Origin: Manduca sexta
Taxonomy: Eukaryota; Arthropoda; Insecta; Lepidoptera; Sphingidae
Length of the DNA stretch: 64,000 nucleotides
Assembly: GCF_014839805.1 (NCBI RefSeq)
Contig: NC_051135.1
Coordinates: 15,131,291-15,195,290 of the forward strand
Reading direction: 5' to 3'
Part shown: one piece after another, positions 43,491 to 57,200 of the stretch
Layout: the number at the start of each line of letters is the position of its first letter
Numbering within the stretch: the first letter of the stretch is position 1
The notes under the pieces: generated by a model
The model's input: only the letters and a program-made list of their open reading frames with translations
The model's database searches: none
What the model was told of the DNA's origin: nothing
Translations under genes and position numbers: made by a program

Positions 43491-44145
43491 ATACGAATGA
43501 CGAAGAAATTGTTTTTTGTCCTCTTTGTATCATCAATAACATACTAAATTACTTACGTATTGGTTTATTTTCTTAGCCGTATTAATAAAAAGCAAACAAA
43601 AGAATATCTTAGTAAAAGTATAGTCAACTGGAAAAACATTGAAAAAATATCATAATCATTTGTTTATTTGTTTTGGAAAGGGAAAGTTAAATCTCCACCA
43701 CAGGATCTTCTTCCATCAATTTTCTTTTGTGGAAAAACGGAGGCAATCTTTTAAAAGAAGTTTTCCCGACATCTGATTCACTAGGCGAGCATACAGCGCG
43801 AGAAGTATTGGTATTTTCAAACATGGAGTCTCGAAAAATGCTACGTTCAAACCGTTAATTGTCTCCCTAAATATATACAGTACGGTCTCTTATTTATTTA
43901 TTCTACAGATCAGTGACAAAAAATATATAAGTAAGCTTACCTTACCTACCGACCCCTAATAATTAATTGACTTTAATTATTACTAACTAGCTTCCGCCCG
44001 CAGCTTCGCCCGCGTGGATTTCGGACTTCAAAAATGGAGCCGGTCGCGAACGTTCGAGAGTGTTCGTTTTACGAAGCTACTCGCTAGGTGATTCGCTAGC
44101 CTCTAGGTACCAAGCAAGCCGCTTGCCCGTGCGTTCGCGACCTTA

Positions 44146-45462
44146 TATACTTAGTCTGGCCATAAATACTGTTACACTTAATTATAAAAAAATATTACAT
44201 TTGAATTTCGAATCTGTCATTTTTATACGATTGTTCATTGTGTTTTCTCATTTTGGCGCCAATACATTGTAAAATATTTTGCGATATTAAAATGGTGTGG
44301 GGTGATAAAGAGAACCGAATCGCTGTGATAGCATTACACAAAGTAGGTATGGAGCCAAATGCAATTTTTAAAACTCTCCATACACTTGGTATTAGTAAAA
44401 TGTTTGTGTACCGGGCTATTAATAGGTACAATGAGACCTCCTCTGTTTGTGACAGAAAAGATCTGGCCGTCCAAGTAGTGTTCGTACGAAAAAGGTGGTC
44501 AAAGCAGTAAGGGAAAGAATTCGAAGAAATCCTGTCCGAAAGCAAAAGATTTTATCTCGGGAAATGAAGATAGCACCTAGAACCATGTCGCGTATTTTTA
44601 AAAAGATGACTTAGGACTTGCAGCCTATAAGAGACGCACTGGCCATTTCTTAACTGATAATTTAAAGAAGAATAGGGTGGTAAAATCGAAACAACTACTG
44701 AAGCGGTACGCAAAGGGAGGTCACAGAAAAATTTTGTTTACGGATGAGAAAATTTTTACAATTGAGCAACATTTTAACAAACAAAATGACCGTATTTATG
44801 CTCAAAGCTCTAAGGAAGCTTCCCAATTAGTCGACAGAGTGCAACGTGGACATTATCCGACTTCAGTGATGGTTTGGTGGGGTGTTAGCTATGAAGGAGT
44901 GACTGAGCCATATTTTTGTGAAAAAAGGTATCAAAACATCGGCACAAGTGTATCAAGATACCATTCTTGAGAAGGTAGTTAAGCCCCTTAACATCACCAT
45001 GTTCAATAACCAAGTATGGTCCTTCCAGCAAGACTCGGCGCCGGGTCATAAAGCTCGGTCCACGCAGTCTTGGTTGGAATCGAACGTTTCGGACTTCATC
45101 AGAGCTGAAGACTGGCCGTCGTCTAGTCCCGATCTTAATCCGCTGGATTATGATTTGTGGTCAGTTTTAGAGAGTACAGCTTGCTCTAAACGCCATGATA
45201 ATTTGGAGTCCCTAAAACAATCTATACGATTGGCAGTGAAGAATTTTCCCATGGAAAGAGTGCGTGCTTCTATTGATAACTGGCCTCATCGTTTAAAAGG
45301 ACTGTATTGCAGCCAATGGAGACCACTTCGAATAAGCTTTTTATATTTTTAATTGTTTTATATTTATGTATTAAACTGACACACTGTAAAAGTAATAAAT
45401 GTTATTTGCAGTTAACAATTTTCTTTTTCTTTATTACAATATTTATGGCAAGACTAGGTATA
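44146..45462 (+). mobile_element. maT-type (DD37D) Tc1/mariner transposon
   Basis: About 1.32 kb. Inverted ends TATACTTAGTCTGGCCATAA (left) and, inverted, TATACCTAGTCTTGCCATAA (right), with TA at 44144-44145 and 45463-45464. It carries one transposase gene. Size, ends and catalytic spacing fit the maT family of insects. Confidence 0.85.
44292..45352 (+). pseudogene. maT transposase, frameshifted
   Basis: ATG at 44292 (MVWGDKENRIAVIALHK). An N-terminal helix-turn-helix (NAIFKTLHTLGISKMFVYRA) is followed by a second, basic HTH region in another frame. Catalytic motifs: FTDEKIFTIE (first Asp), WSFQQDSAPGHKA (second Asp) and SSSPDLNPLDYDLW (third Asp). Exactly 37 residues lie between the second and third Asp, i.e. 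DD37D. Frames change near 44460, 44615 and 44925, so the copy as assembled is not translatable. The protein would cut and paste the element at TA. Confidence 0.85.
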
Positions 45463-45779
45463 TACAAAAATAATCCTTATAGCATGATTCAGTATTCACG
45501 CATGATGGCTTATTATTAGCGTATTTCATGTATAACTTTGGTGTTTCTATACCAATTTCTATGATTCTTTTTTATGGAATATTTAATAATGTTTACTTTT
45601 TTAATTAGGGATGACTGAGAGTGTTATAAACGTAAGAGTAGACAAATATAATGAGAAAGCTTCGAACTGCTAAGCTATCGGGAGTCACACGTGTTATTGT
45701 GAGTCAACCATAAAAGATAGACATATGCTGTGGTGGGATATTTTTTAAATAATTTTAAGGAGAACATTTCCGTCATACA

Positions 45780-46145
45780 TGATTTCTGTGTAGCTTTAAC
45801 CATTAAGGTTGCACACGCGACGGAAGCTTAAAAAATGGAGTAACTTCTCCCGTTTTCCCAACATTTCCCTTCACTGCTCTGCTCCTATTCATTGTAGCGT
45901 GATGAAAAGTATACTATAACCAGCACAGGAGTATGACAAACAATTGTACCAAGTTTCGTTGAAATCCGTCGAGTAGTTTTTGTTTCTATTACGGTTATAC
46001 AGACAGACAGACAGACAGACAAAAATTTTACTAATTGCATTTTTGGCATCAGTATCGATCCCTAATCACCCCCCTGATAGTTATTTTGGAAATATATTTC
46101 ATGTACAGAATTGACCTCTCTACAGATTTATTATAAGTATAGATG
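45780..46145 (+). repeat. LINE-type 3' tail with GACA repeat
   Basis: 'ccaagtttcgttgaaatccg', 'cgagtagtttttgtttctat', 'acggttatacagacagacag', then AT-rich end and 'ataagtatagat'. 43985-44145 ('actagcttccgcccgcagct') may be the start of the same element, interrupted by the maT insertion. Confidence 0.5.
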
Positions 46146-46264
46146 GATTAATAGCACTATTTACAATTGATACGGAGTAGAATGCAAATGTGAGAACGAC
46201 GGCCTTAGATTCCATTACATTGTAGTTTCTTTGGGATTCAATAATACTTATGGCATAAAATGCC

Positions 46265-46530
46265 ATGGACTGCCTCGATGGCGTAGTTGTATTGCATGCC
46301 GGTACAATAGCGCTCTGAGGTCCTGGGTTCGAATCCCGGGTCGGGCAAAATGATATTTGGGTTTTTTCTGCTCAGTATCAGCCCGGAGTCTGGAATTTGT
46401 GCCCGATATGGCGATAGGCTCGCCCCCTATCACATCATGGGACGGAACATACTTGGCGAAAAGTGGGTGCCCTAGTTGCGCCTCTGCATACCCCTTCGGG
46501 GATAAATGCGTGATGTTATGTATGTATGTA
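46265..46530 (+). repeat. tRNA-derived SINE family D, full copy
   Basis: The tRNA-related head has an A box (TGGCGTAGTTG) and a B box (GGTTCGAATCC). A body follows ('cagcccggagtctggaattt', 'catgggacggaacatacttg') and a (TGTA)n tail. Other copies: 60265-60535 (minus), 40830-41065 and the fragment 49035-49165 (minus). Confidence 0.8.
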
Positions 46531-46603
46531 TAAAATGCCACATCCAAAATATACACTCTCCTTAAAAGCGGGATGGGTAGTTTTACTAGAGGGTTTAAGA
46601 AAA

Positions 46604-46951
46604 TCAATATCTACGGCGCATGCGAAGAAACGCGTCACCATGGTAACTGGCATACGCGCATACATCTCTTACCGTCTCTGCGATCCTGGTACAGCCGCCC
46701 ACAATTCTGAAATTTTCCTGCCCTCGCCACCGCCTCTTCAGGAATGAAAACCTTCGACTTCCGCTGTTTAGGGCGGCATAGATAGTTTTCAGCGCGTGAA
46801 AATCTTTGACGAACATTTTCATGAGTTCAAGATGCAATATTGAGGTTATGTTACTGCGCAGCTTGTCTGCGCACAGCAACAAGTAAGGGGTGGATTGTCT
46901 GAGTGGATTATCGTTCACTTTTTCATTCATGTTGAGTGAAATCTGAGTCAT
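46604..46951 (-). CDS. Unrecognised 115-residue open frame
   Basis: ATG at 46951; MTQISLNMNEKVNDNPLRQS opens, then a region rich in L, K and R (LHLELMKMFVKDFHALKTIY) and a basic end (FLRMRRRY). It is intronless, lies between SINE D and AT-rich DNA, and has higher GC than its surroundings. I recognise no domain. It may be a retrocopy fragment, an exon of an unidentified gene, or chance. Confidence 0.25.
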   Translation of the reverse strand: MTQISLNMNEKVNDNPLRQSTPYLLLCADKLRSNITSILHLELMKMFVKDFHALKTIYAALNSGSRRFSFLKRRWRGQENFRIVGGCTRIAETVRDVCAYASYHGDAFLRMRRRY

Positions 46952-46979
46952 ACAACTATTTGAATATTTGACGTTTTTA

Positions 46980-48236
46980 GTTATTATGATATATAGGTTT
47001 TATTCACTTTTTAATTATGTATTTAATTAAATACACTATAGACACATAATTATAGCCCATGGATACAGAAGTATAAATATTATGGGAAGGGGATTGATGA
47101 AAATTAACTAAATTTTACACACTGACTCATGCCCTTTATCACTGAAGGGATAGGCAGAGGCGCAACTTAATTAATTTAATTTGATATCTCGAATATTTTA
47201 GAAAGATCTCGTAAGCGAAGAATCTAGGAAACCCTAAAAAGAATTTGAAATAATTTTATTGGCAGTTTTTTGTTTAAATAATTAATTAGAAATAAAATAC
47301 AGCGATATTATCAACAATGTTTAATATTAACAAATTTATTTACAACAATTTGGTCCTAATTATTATCTATTTATAATATTTTTTTATAGCAGACTACAAT
47401 GTTTTTGTACTTTGTTAAAAAATAAATTAACTTTGGCATTAAAATTATCAACAAAGTTAAATAAAGAGTATTAATCTCTGTGCAGTATGGTACGATCTAG
47501 AAACGTCGAGACCAACATTATTTAAAAAAAAAGTTTACTCAGTATCCTTGCGCAAAAAAGATTTTTTAAATTTCATCAGATTGAAATCATTCTATTCTGT
47601 TTTTAGCAAATTAATATAGAATGTAAGGGAAACCCTCCGAAAACTGCTCACCTATTACATGTTTTATTAGTGTTACATAAAATCATATTAATAATAATGT
47701 TCTTTAACATTCATTGTATTTATCTATTCAAACACTCCGTAGATAAAAAAATATGTTTTTTTTGCTATTTTCTTTGTAACGTCATCATATCTAAGAATCA
47801 TTAGCACTTGTGTTAGTTTTTGGACCGTTTCCTTTACACTCAGTTCATGCCTTTCATCTAATATATTAAATACAACGACAATTTATTTCTTTATAATTCT
47901 GCATGAAGCTACGTTACAAATAAGTTCTCATAGCAATATTTTGCGCAAGAACTTCCAAATACGTTTACAATAGCAGAAATATTGCTATATTTCTACACAC
48001 AACTCGCCGCAAGTCCTGCAAGCTTCAAAATTTGCAGGAGTCAGCTTGCCGCGTTTACATTGTAAAAATCGCTTGTGAAAGTCATCTTCTGCAAGATTTA
48101 TTGTGGTTAACTCGGCTATGGCTGTCAATCTTTGGCTTCTACACGTGAACATATTTTTTTTAGTAAATTCTTTATTCTATCGACCTCTGAATCGCTTCTA
48201 TTATTTGTCGTTCTGCCGTTGGATTGTTGGGTTCGT
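46980..48236. other. 3' flank of SV2-like gene 1
   Basis: Highly AT-rich. The part next to 48237 is probably 3' UTR of the minus-strand transporter. Nothing else recognised. Confidence 0.4.
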
Positions 48237-51200
48237 TCATACAGGTTCGTGGGTTTGGTTCTGCGTTGACTCCACGTTGATCATTTTTGATGGTTGAATT
48301 GTTTTCTTCGCGGGTAATGTGAGACAGCAGATTGCATTCACTGAAAAAGAGATAAAATGTGTTAGTCACACAGAGTGCCAATGGTATTGACTTTAATACA
48401 AATTTGATGAGCAATTAAATAGCTATTAGTCAAATTACTTTATTGAAAAAACCAAATAGTTCAGTCTCCCGTGACTATGAAGACTGCAAAGTCTTCGAAA
48501 CGTCGAGAGAAAAATATAGAATGTAAAATAGTGTAATTTCAAAATTTAGAAAGATTTTTATAATTTTTAGGTTATAGTGGTAATTTTGCTGTAATAGCGT
48601 TTTTAAGGTAATTTGATTCAAAAAAGGCAAGACACATAGTAATAGCACCTCGGACTATCTTTAAGGATGCAACTATGTCACATGTTGATACATTTGGATA
48701 CAGTGTGTTTTTCAATACCTATTTTTTTATATTCATTAGGTACGTACCAATAAGAATACCACCGAACAGATAGAATCCCGCGCCGCAGTTGGTCTCCAAG
48801 AACATACCGATCAAGTTGGATCCAACCATGGAGCCAACTCTACCCATCATCATTGACAAACATATCGCCATAGCCCTGTAACAAATAAGTATTGACATGT
48901 ATGAATATATTTGGAAACTACTATAATTCTAATTTCAGAAGGTAGTATGGCAATTACTATACAATTATCATCCTTTATGCCTGAATATACTAGCAAAAGT
49001 ACAATCAGGACACTCACTTTTCACCATGCACAAATTCCATAATCTTGGCTGATACTCAGTAAAAAACCCAATATCACTTTGCCCGATCCGGGTTTCGAAC
49101 ACGGGACCTAATAGCGGTGTCGTACCGCACACGCAATACAACTACGCCGCCGAGGCTGACACTACACTTTTCTTAGAATAACTATAAAAAAAATTACCTA
49201 AACTTAGTAGGAAACAGTTCGACAGCGACAGCATTCATGAGACCGATACAGGCTCCGGACATCTGGAAGACCGCGAACAACACCACCGCTAGTTGTTGGT
49301 TGTAGGCCAGATGGGCGCAGATACCACAGAGGCCAGTAACACTGAGGATGGTCAGGAGGATCAGCTTCTTCCCCACGAAGTCGACGAGGAAGCCCACGAT
49401 GATGTACATGGAGCAGAACACCAGCCCGATGTAGATAGACCGCTCGAAGGTTGCAGTGTTCATTGTGTCATCGCAGATTACCTGTAAAAAATTAATGATT
49501 TCAATTATGTTAAACAATATTCATATATTTTATATCCACCCGGACATCAGTAACCGTACACAAGGTGTTAAAACCCGCCATACTGGCCCACGTAAGTGTG
49601 TCGCGTTCCGGGATCAGCCATACAGGCTGTTATTCAGTTCATATTCAGTTCCAACAGAAATAAATAAAATTGGTGTGCAAAGTATCAATGCAAAAAATAT
49701 GTTGTTGGATTCTTTCTGTTAATAATTATAATTTATTCTCGAACACCGAAGGTTAGGATAGTAATATGATCTTACATCAGTGCCATTGGCAGCTGCAGCT
49801 TTGCTAGCATCTAGAACATCACAGATCTTGGTCTCGCCACCGTCGTGGTTCGCCAAAGAGTTGAGGATACTCGGGAACCACACGTAGAAACCGTTGGTCC
49901 TGCAAGTATTGTTCGAGATTATATAATATTACAATATAATTGTTTAATTTTTATTAGTTCATTATTTGGAAGCGCGGACAGATTCGGCCAAATTAATTTA
50001 CACACAACACAACACACATAAATATATATATATATATATATATAGTATGTATTCGAATATAAAATCTTTTCGGTGGGGGTAAAAGAAACTGTCAAATATT
50101 ATTAAAAAAAAAGAACAATGACATGACTATTGAAGAAAAAACTACTATCGGAGTCGGCAAAGAGAATTATAATTTATAAATCGGAACAAAAGGGGCTCCC
50201 GGGAGCACATGCATAAAGAAAGGAATTTGGGGGTGAGTTTATTTAATTATATATTAGTATGTATGTATAAGACCACACAGGATCGAGAAGTCCGCACGTT
50301 GGCCGAAGAAAAATTATGTATTACCATCTATTACATAACATTTGGTCCTTCGAGCCGGATATACTGGTTTTAGCGGCTTCCGCTGATGTGCGGGGTTCTC
50401 TTTCTGTACAAAGAAAACACTATCGGTTCCTTCTCGAAGTATTCTGGCGGTGTATGAATACTTTGATAAGGTAATATTTATTCGTGGTTATGCGGATCAT
50501 AAACACGAATAATATATATATTGCGGATTTTGCGGATAATATTATTTAAAGTCATATTTTTGCAGTGATAGCTGCCATTTCCCTTTTTCACACTTCACAG
50601 AGAAACTCATAATATTGCGGTAGGGCTACACATATATTTATTTCGTTTCCCTTATTATAATATGACATACATTACGTATCCAAAAGATACATTGCACACT
50701 CACAACGAAATTGATTTGGTCTAGTCTGTGTACGTTTCTTTGTGGAAGAATTAATATTTGTGTAAGTGGTCTAATATACATATATTTTGTGCGGTTATGC
50801 GGTTTTAGGGATTATATTAATATAAAACGCAAATAATAATTTATTTTTATGGTGACATTTTTATTTGCGTGTCTGACAATTGTATGTCAGAAAAGTATTT
50901 GAAAAGCGATTTTCTCTTGTCGCTTAGCGGTCTAGCGGTTGGTGCGGTATAATTTCATAGTGTGGTGTGATTTTGGACGCGGGTTCAAATCCACCTGAAG
51001 TATTTGTATTCCTTGCTTTTGTATAACAATATAGATATTTTATTGCGGGCCTCAAATTGTCTGAGGGAGTATTCTTTTATTTTAATATTTAATAATTTTA
51101 AATTTCCTTAAAATGCCTCCTAAAAATCAACTAAGACTTTTAAAAGTGAAGTATGATACAGCGTTATTAAATTTAAACAAACTTCACGAGATTTCACAGT

Positions 51201-54200
51201 CAGGGCTATGTACGGAGGGAGAAAGAAGTGAATTCAAAATAAGATATGCCGATTTGGAACACATTTACACGGAATTCACTTCTAGTCATATGGAGTACCT
51301 AGCTAACTTGGAGGATGAATTTGAAATAGAAGAGTTTACCCAAAAATACATGGTATATAACCAAAAATATTATGATGTGAAACGGAAGTTTTAGATTTAT
51401 TTCCTGAGGGCAGCTGTCGGTCTGAATATGGCACTGCTTCTTCCACAGATAGGAAAAGGAACGAGCATGCCATTTTACCAAAAGTTCGGTTACAAACCTT
51501 TAACGGGAAATTAGAGGAATTTACATCTTTTATGGAATTATTTGAATCATTGGTTGGTAAAGATCCAAAATTGTCTGATACTGAGAAATTATATTACTTA
51601 CTGGGGTCTCTTGATGACGAGCCAAAGAGTCTTACTAAGCATTTGTCCGTCACAGGCGACAATTATTCAATAGCTTTGGATTTGTTGAAAAGACAATATG
51701 GTAACAAACGAGCATTAGCCGATAAATTGTTACAAAATTTGTTGGCAACGACTAGGGTTATCAATAATTATTCTTCTTTGAAACAATTTCTTAACACTTT
51801 GGTTGTGAATACAAAAGGGTTAGAAAAATGAATTTCCCTGTATCGGAGTGGTCTTATCTTTTATTCTATATAAATTTTCAAAAACTTGACTCTAGTTTGA
51901 AAAACGTTTTGAAGCGAGGTTATCTAATAAGGAATTGCCTGATTTTTCTGATTTGATTCAGTTTTTGGAGAAGGAAGTTAGGATCTTAGAGTCTAGTGGC
52001 GATGGTCAAAGCAGTAAAAGTGGCTCTGTGAATTCTCGGACACACCATGCCACGTTTGTAGGTGAACCAATGATGGTTTGCAAGCTATGTAAGCAAGGAA
52101 GTCATCATTTATCAAAATGTGTGAAATTTTTAGCATTGAATCCACACCAGCGGAAGGAGCATGTAAAAGAATTTCGGCTTTGTTTTAGGTGTTTAGGGAA
52201 GCACAGTATTGATCAGTGCGTATCGAGTTGGTCATGTTACAAATGCAATTCTAATAAACACCACTACCTTATCCACTTTGATTTGCGGCCGGTGGTTACA
52301 GCAGGGGACGTGTCAGGGGTTCCACGATCGGGTGATGGACCACGTTCACCAAGTGCTAATGAAAATCGGGTAGTTGCACACAAATTGGACACTAGTGGTG
52401 AAAAGGCTACTTGTACCACAGCTAGGGTAGGGGGACCTGTTAAAGATCATCATGGGGTAACTGCGTCAGCAGTGGATGATGATATAGCTTTATCTGTCTC
52501 TAACATAAATAAAAACTATAGGCGGACAGTGCTACTAGCAACAGCTATAGTACGTGTCATGGACAGATATGGGGAGTACCATGAAGTTCGTGCGCTACTA
52601 GATGGGGGTAGTCAGACTACATTTATCACCGATACCGTTGTTAAAAGGCTTGGATTAAAACGATTTAAGTCCAATTCTATTTCGGTAACGGGTTTAGGGG
52701 AGGACTTGTGAGTGATTGTAGAGGAGGCGTAAATTTGGTTATGTGTTCTAAATATTCGGAACATCCTAGATTGGTAACAAGGGCAATAGTATTAGGCACT
52801 ATCACTCATAACCTGCCGACTCAAACTCTGTCTCAAAATTTTGCGGAATGGTATAGAGGTATCTATTTAGCGGATGACCAATTCTTTGTTAGTCGACCGG
52901 TTGATATTTTAATAGGTGCCGATCTCATGGGTGAAATCATGATTGGTGATTGTGTGAAAGTTAATGATTATTTGCCACGCGCAATGAATACGGTGTTTGG
53001 TTACGTATTGATGGGTCCAGTAACCCATAAGGTTTCTCAATGTTATGAGCGGTCTCAAACATTTTTCGCGGCATATGTTACCACAAACCAGATTTTGGAA
53101 AAATTCTGGGAAGTGGAAGATATACCGGATTCGGTTTTAGTTAATCCTGAAGATGCGGATTGCGAAAATAGGTTTTGTGAAACGCATCAACGGGATCAAA
53201 CGGGGAGATATATAGTGCGGTTACCCTTTTAGACGATAAACCTGAATTGGGGATTCAATTTCGATAGCCAAGAAACGGTTCATGGCTATGGAAAGGCGGT
53301 TAATCTCGAATGAGGCATTGCGGGAAAAGTATATTGCATTTATGCGAGATTATGAAAAATTAGGGCATATGTCTGTCTGTGATCGGCAACCAGAGGACTA
53401 TGCAGAAGGTAAAGGGTACGTCATACCTCACCACGGTATTTTTAAAACAAACTCGGATAAAATTCGTGTGGTATTTGATGCCAGCTGTAAGACTACGACA
53501 GGGGTATCATTAAATGATAGATTACATGCTGGTCCAAAACTACAGCGAGATATAATGGAGATTATTTGTCGGTTTAGGATGTTTGAATATGTCTTCACCA
53601 CGGACATCAAGATGATGTTTCGACAAATTCTTATTCATAGGGATGACTGGAAGTATCAATTGATATTTTGAGAGAATCTCCGGATCAACCTTTGCTATTA
53701 TACGCTTTGCAAACTGTCACGTATGGCATGAAGTCTAGTCCATATCTCGCGATAAGAACCTTGCGACAATTGGCGGATGATGGTGAAGTAAAGTATCCGG
53801 CGGCAGCTAATCTATAAGATTTTCTGTTTACATGGATGACATTTTGGGAGGCGCAGATACTGAAGCGGAAGCAAAACAATTAAAAGCGGACCTAACTAAT
53901 TTGCTTCATTCTGGTGGTTTTGAGCTGAGTAAATGGGTGTCTAACAATAAGCGTCTATTAGATGATATTTCAATTGAAGATTTAGAGAAACCACGTACTT
54001 TTGATAAAGAGGGTGGATCGGGTTTTTACAAAATATTAGGGGTAGAATGGGATCCAAACCGAGATAGTTTTTCATATCATTGTAAAGTTACAGATTCTGG
54101 AAAATGTAGTAAACGTATAATTCTATCAACCTTGGCTAGGACTTTTGATCCGCTAGGTTGGATAGCGCCAGTGATATTCCAGGGCAAGGTTCTTATGCAA

Positions 54201-57200
54201 CGCCTCTGGAGATTGAATTTAACCTGGGATGAAACTCCACCAACAGATGTGATAGCGGAATGGAGATGCATTATAAAGGATTTACCTCAAATCGAGAATA
54301 TTTATATAGATCGTTTTGTGTTAGGTGGAAATAAAGTATGTGCCTTACATGGTTTTCGGATGCATCTGAAAGCGGTTATAGCGCAGTTGTATATTTAAGG
54401 GTAGTGGACGAACATGGTGTTGTAAAGGTTTCTATTATGATGGGCAAATCGCGTGTTGCACCATCAAAAATGAAAATTACTATTCCGAAGTTAGAATTGT
54501 TGGGCGCTGCTCTTGGTACGACTTGTAAAATACATATTTGATTCAATTAAGGATCTTGCTCAAATTACAGAAATATTTTGTTGGTCAGATAGTACTATAG
54601 TTCTCTCTTGGCTGAGGATGTCTCCTCATACTTTACAAACATTTGAAGGAAATCGAGTATCCCAGATAGTAAATTGCGGACTGGATATAAAATGGAGGCA
54701 TGTGCCATCGGAGATGAACCCTGCGGACGTTGCAAGCCGGGGTTGTCGGGCTTCGGAATTGCTCGCCTCCCTATGTGGTGGTCACCTCAATGGCTTAAAG
54801 AACTTGAAACAACCTGGCCTGCAGATCAGGCAAGGCAAACTAAAGATGTTCCGGTTTGCGGAAACCCTTGGTAAATGTCCATATGGGTACAACGAAGTTT
54901 ATTAATCCACTGTTTATCAGATATAGTTCTTTAGTTATACTACAAACAGTCGTTGCGTACTGTTTTAGGTTTGTACACAATATAAGGAACCCTTCTAATA
55001 AACGTACAGGTGTTCTGACTGTTAAGGAGCGGAAATCGGTCTTGGATCGGCTCAAAAATTAGTGCAGCAAACGGAATTTGCTGCGGACATAGATTGTTTG
55101 AATCGACACAAGCCGTGTTCGACTCGGTTGAGACGTTTGTGTCCGTTTCTGGATAATGCGGATTTGTTGCGTGTTGGAGGTCGTTTAGATCATTCGAGCC
55201 TTCCATTCCAATCAAAACACCCATTAGTTTTACCCAAAAATCATTCTTTGACAAATTTAATTATTGACCATGCACATCGAGTTTATTGTCATGTGGGTGC
55301 AACAGCACTGCAGGCTATTTTGCAAAAGGATTTCTGGATTCTGTCGGCTCGGCAAGCCATTCGAAGTCCACTTATGTGCAACGTGATTAGGATTCATACA
55401 GTGCAAACGGATTGAGCCTTTTTCACTCACGTCTTAGAAATGCAAAAATTTTGAAGGCATATTTGTGTGTTTTGTCGCTCTGCAACCAAAGCGGTGCATT
55501 TGAGGTTGTTGGAGACTTGACAACAGAAGCGTTCGGAGCTGCGTTGACGCGTTTCACATCTCGCGCGGACTCCCTGTGTGATACGTTCTGATAATGGTAC
55601 TAATTATGTAGGACAAACAAACACCTCAACGAGGTTGACAAGTATCTTCGGAATAGGAAGTTGAGAATAGTCTTAAGAATTTTGCAGCCAAGAGTAATAT
55701 TACTTGGTTATTCAATGTGCCTTCGGGACCTCACTTCGGGGATTGTTTGAAGCGGCTGTCAAATCTGCAAAACCTTATTAAAGCGGATGATCGGGGAGCA
55801 GGTTTTGACTTATGAGGAATTGTCGACAGTGTTCACAAGAGTTGAAGCAGTACTCAACTCTCGCCCACTATGTCCTCTATCAAATGATCCTACGGATCGA
55901 AGGTTGACCCCAGCACATTTCTTGGTCGGCAAGTCATTGCTTTCTGTGCCTGAGTATAATTTCGAACACGTAGTTAATACGCGGTTGGGACGTTTTAGAT
56001 TAGTTCAGGCTATAGGTCAACGTTTCTGGAAACAATGGAGTGACCGTTACCTACACTGTCTCCAGAATCGTAACAAATGGACAACGCCGGTTGATCCACC
56101 TAAAGTAGGGGACCTCGTTTTAATAAAAGAGGAGAATGTCCCTGTCCTTAAATGGAAGAGAGGGAGAGTTTTTAGAACTTTTACCTGGGATTGATGGGGT
56201 TATTCGAATTGTCAGGTTAAAGACTGCCTCAGGAATTTACTGAGGCCTGTAGTAAAAATTGCGAAGCCGCTGGATTAGTTTCCAGTGATAAAGTTTTTTC
56301 TTACCATTCCGATGCTTTAATGGTTAATTACTTATTATATTTATATTGCGTGCTTATGTTTTTAGAATTTAGTATAACTTTCAATGAAAGGGGCTTGATG
56401 ATTTATTTGATAAAGGCTTTTCACAGACTATCTCGGGCGGCGCGAGATTTAATTTTAATTAGTTCATTATTTGGAAGCGCGGACAGATTCGGCCAAATTA
56501 ATTTACACACAACACAACACACATAAAATATATATATATATATATAGAATGTATTCGAATATAAAATCTTTTCGGTGGGGGTCAAAGAAACTCTCACATA
56601 TTATTAAAAAAAAGAACAATGACATGACTTATTAGAAAAACTACTATCGGAGTCGGCAAAGAGAATTATAATTTATAAATCGGAACAAAAGGGGCTCCCG
56701 GGAGCCATGCATAAAGAAAAGGAATTTGGGGTGAGTTTATTTAATTATATATTAGTATGTATGTATAAGACACACAGGATCGAGAAGTCCGCACGTTGGC
56801 CGAAGAAAAAATTATGTATTACCATCTATTACATAACAATAATAGTTTTCAAAAATATTTCTAAAATTATAAATACTGTGTTTTTGAATGACAATGATTG
56901 TTTTTGTTTGAATAAGTGTTTCTTTATAATTTACGAGTTAAATGGTGTAGTGGTTTTTAGAAATGATTATTGTTACTCAAGTTAAACTCTTCTTTACGAT
57001 GCCCTATACTTAGAAATCAAGACCTGATTGTTTTACTTTTAGTGGTAAGACTAAAAAAGAAACGTACGTAGCGAAAATTCCGAACTGCACAAAGCAAGTA
57101 AGCAGAGTCCAAGGTACTAGTGGCATTTTGAACAGCGGAATGGTCTGCTCCTTCATGGAGTTCCATATAGCCTATTCCCTTACTATCGCTCGCTTTGTAC

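Larger units (their letters stand above)
49940..56838 (+). mobile_element. Pao/BEL LTR retrotransposon, structurally complete
   Basis: 6.9 kb with LTRs 49940-50340 and about 56446-56838 and an exact 5-bp duplication ATAAT (49935-49939, 56839-56843). The left LTR begins TG and both end ACA. A PBS starts TGGTCCTTCGAGCC at 50343. The coding part has DUF1759-type gag, zinc knuckles, protease, RT, RNase H and integrase in Pao/BEL order. LTR differences are few and mostly one-base indels in homopolymers, so insertion is young, yet the coding part is split into about ten frames. It lies antisense in an intron of SV2-like gene 1. Confidence 0.9.

Noticed and set aside
45990..46022. GACA microsatellite as an independent feature
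   Set aside because: It is a normal part of the LINE-type tail.
46248..46607. 119-residue minus frame with PGIRTQDLRALLYRHAIQLRHRG
   Set aside because: This peptide is the known translation artefact of tRNA-derived SINEs; the sequence is SINE family D. The same applies to the frame at 60208-60579.
49293..49487. 64-residue plus frame rich in acidic residues
   Set aside because: Antisense shadow of the SV2-like exon f.
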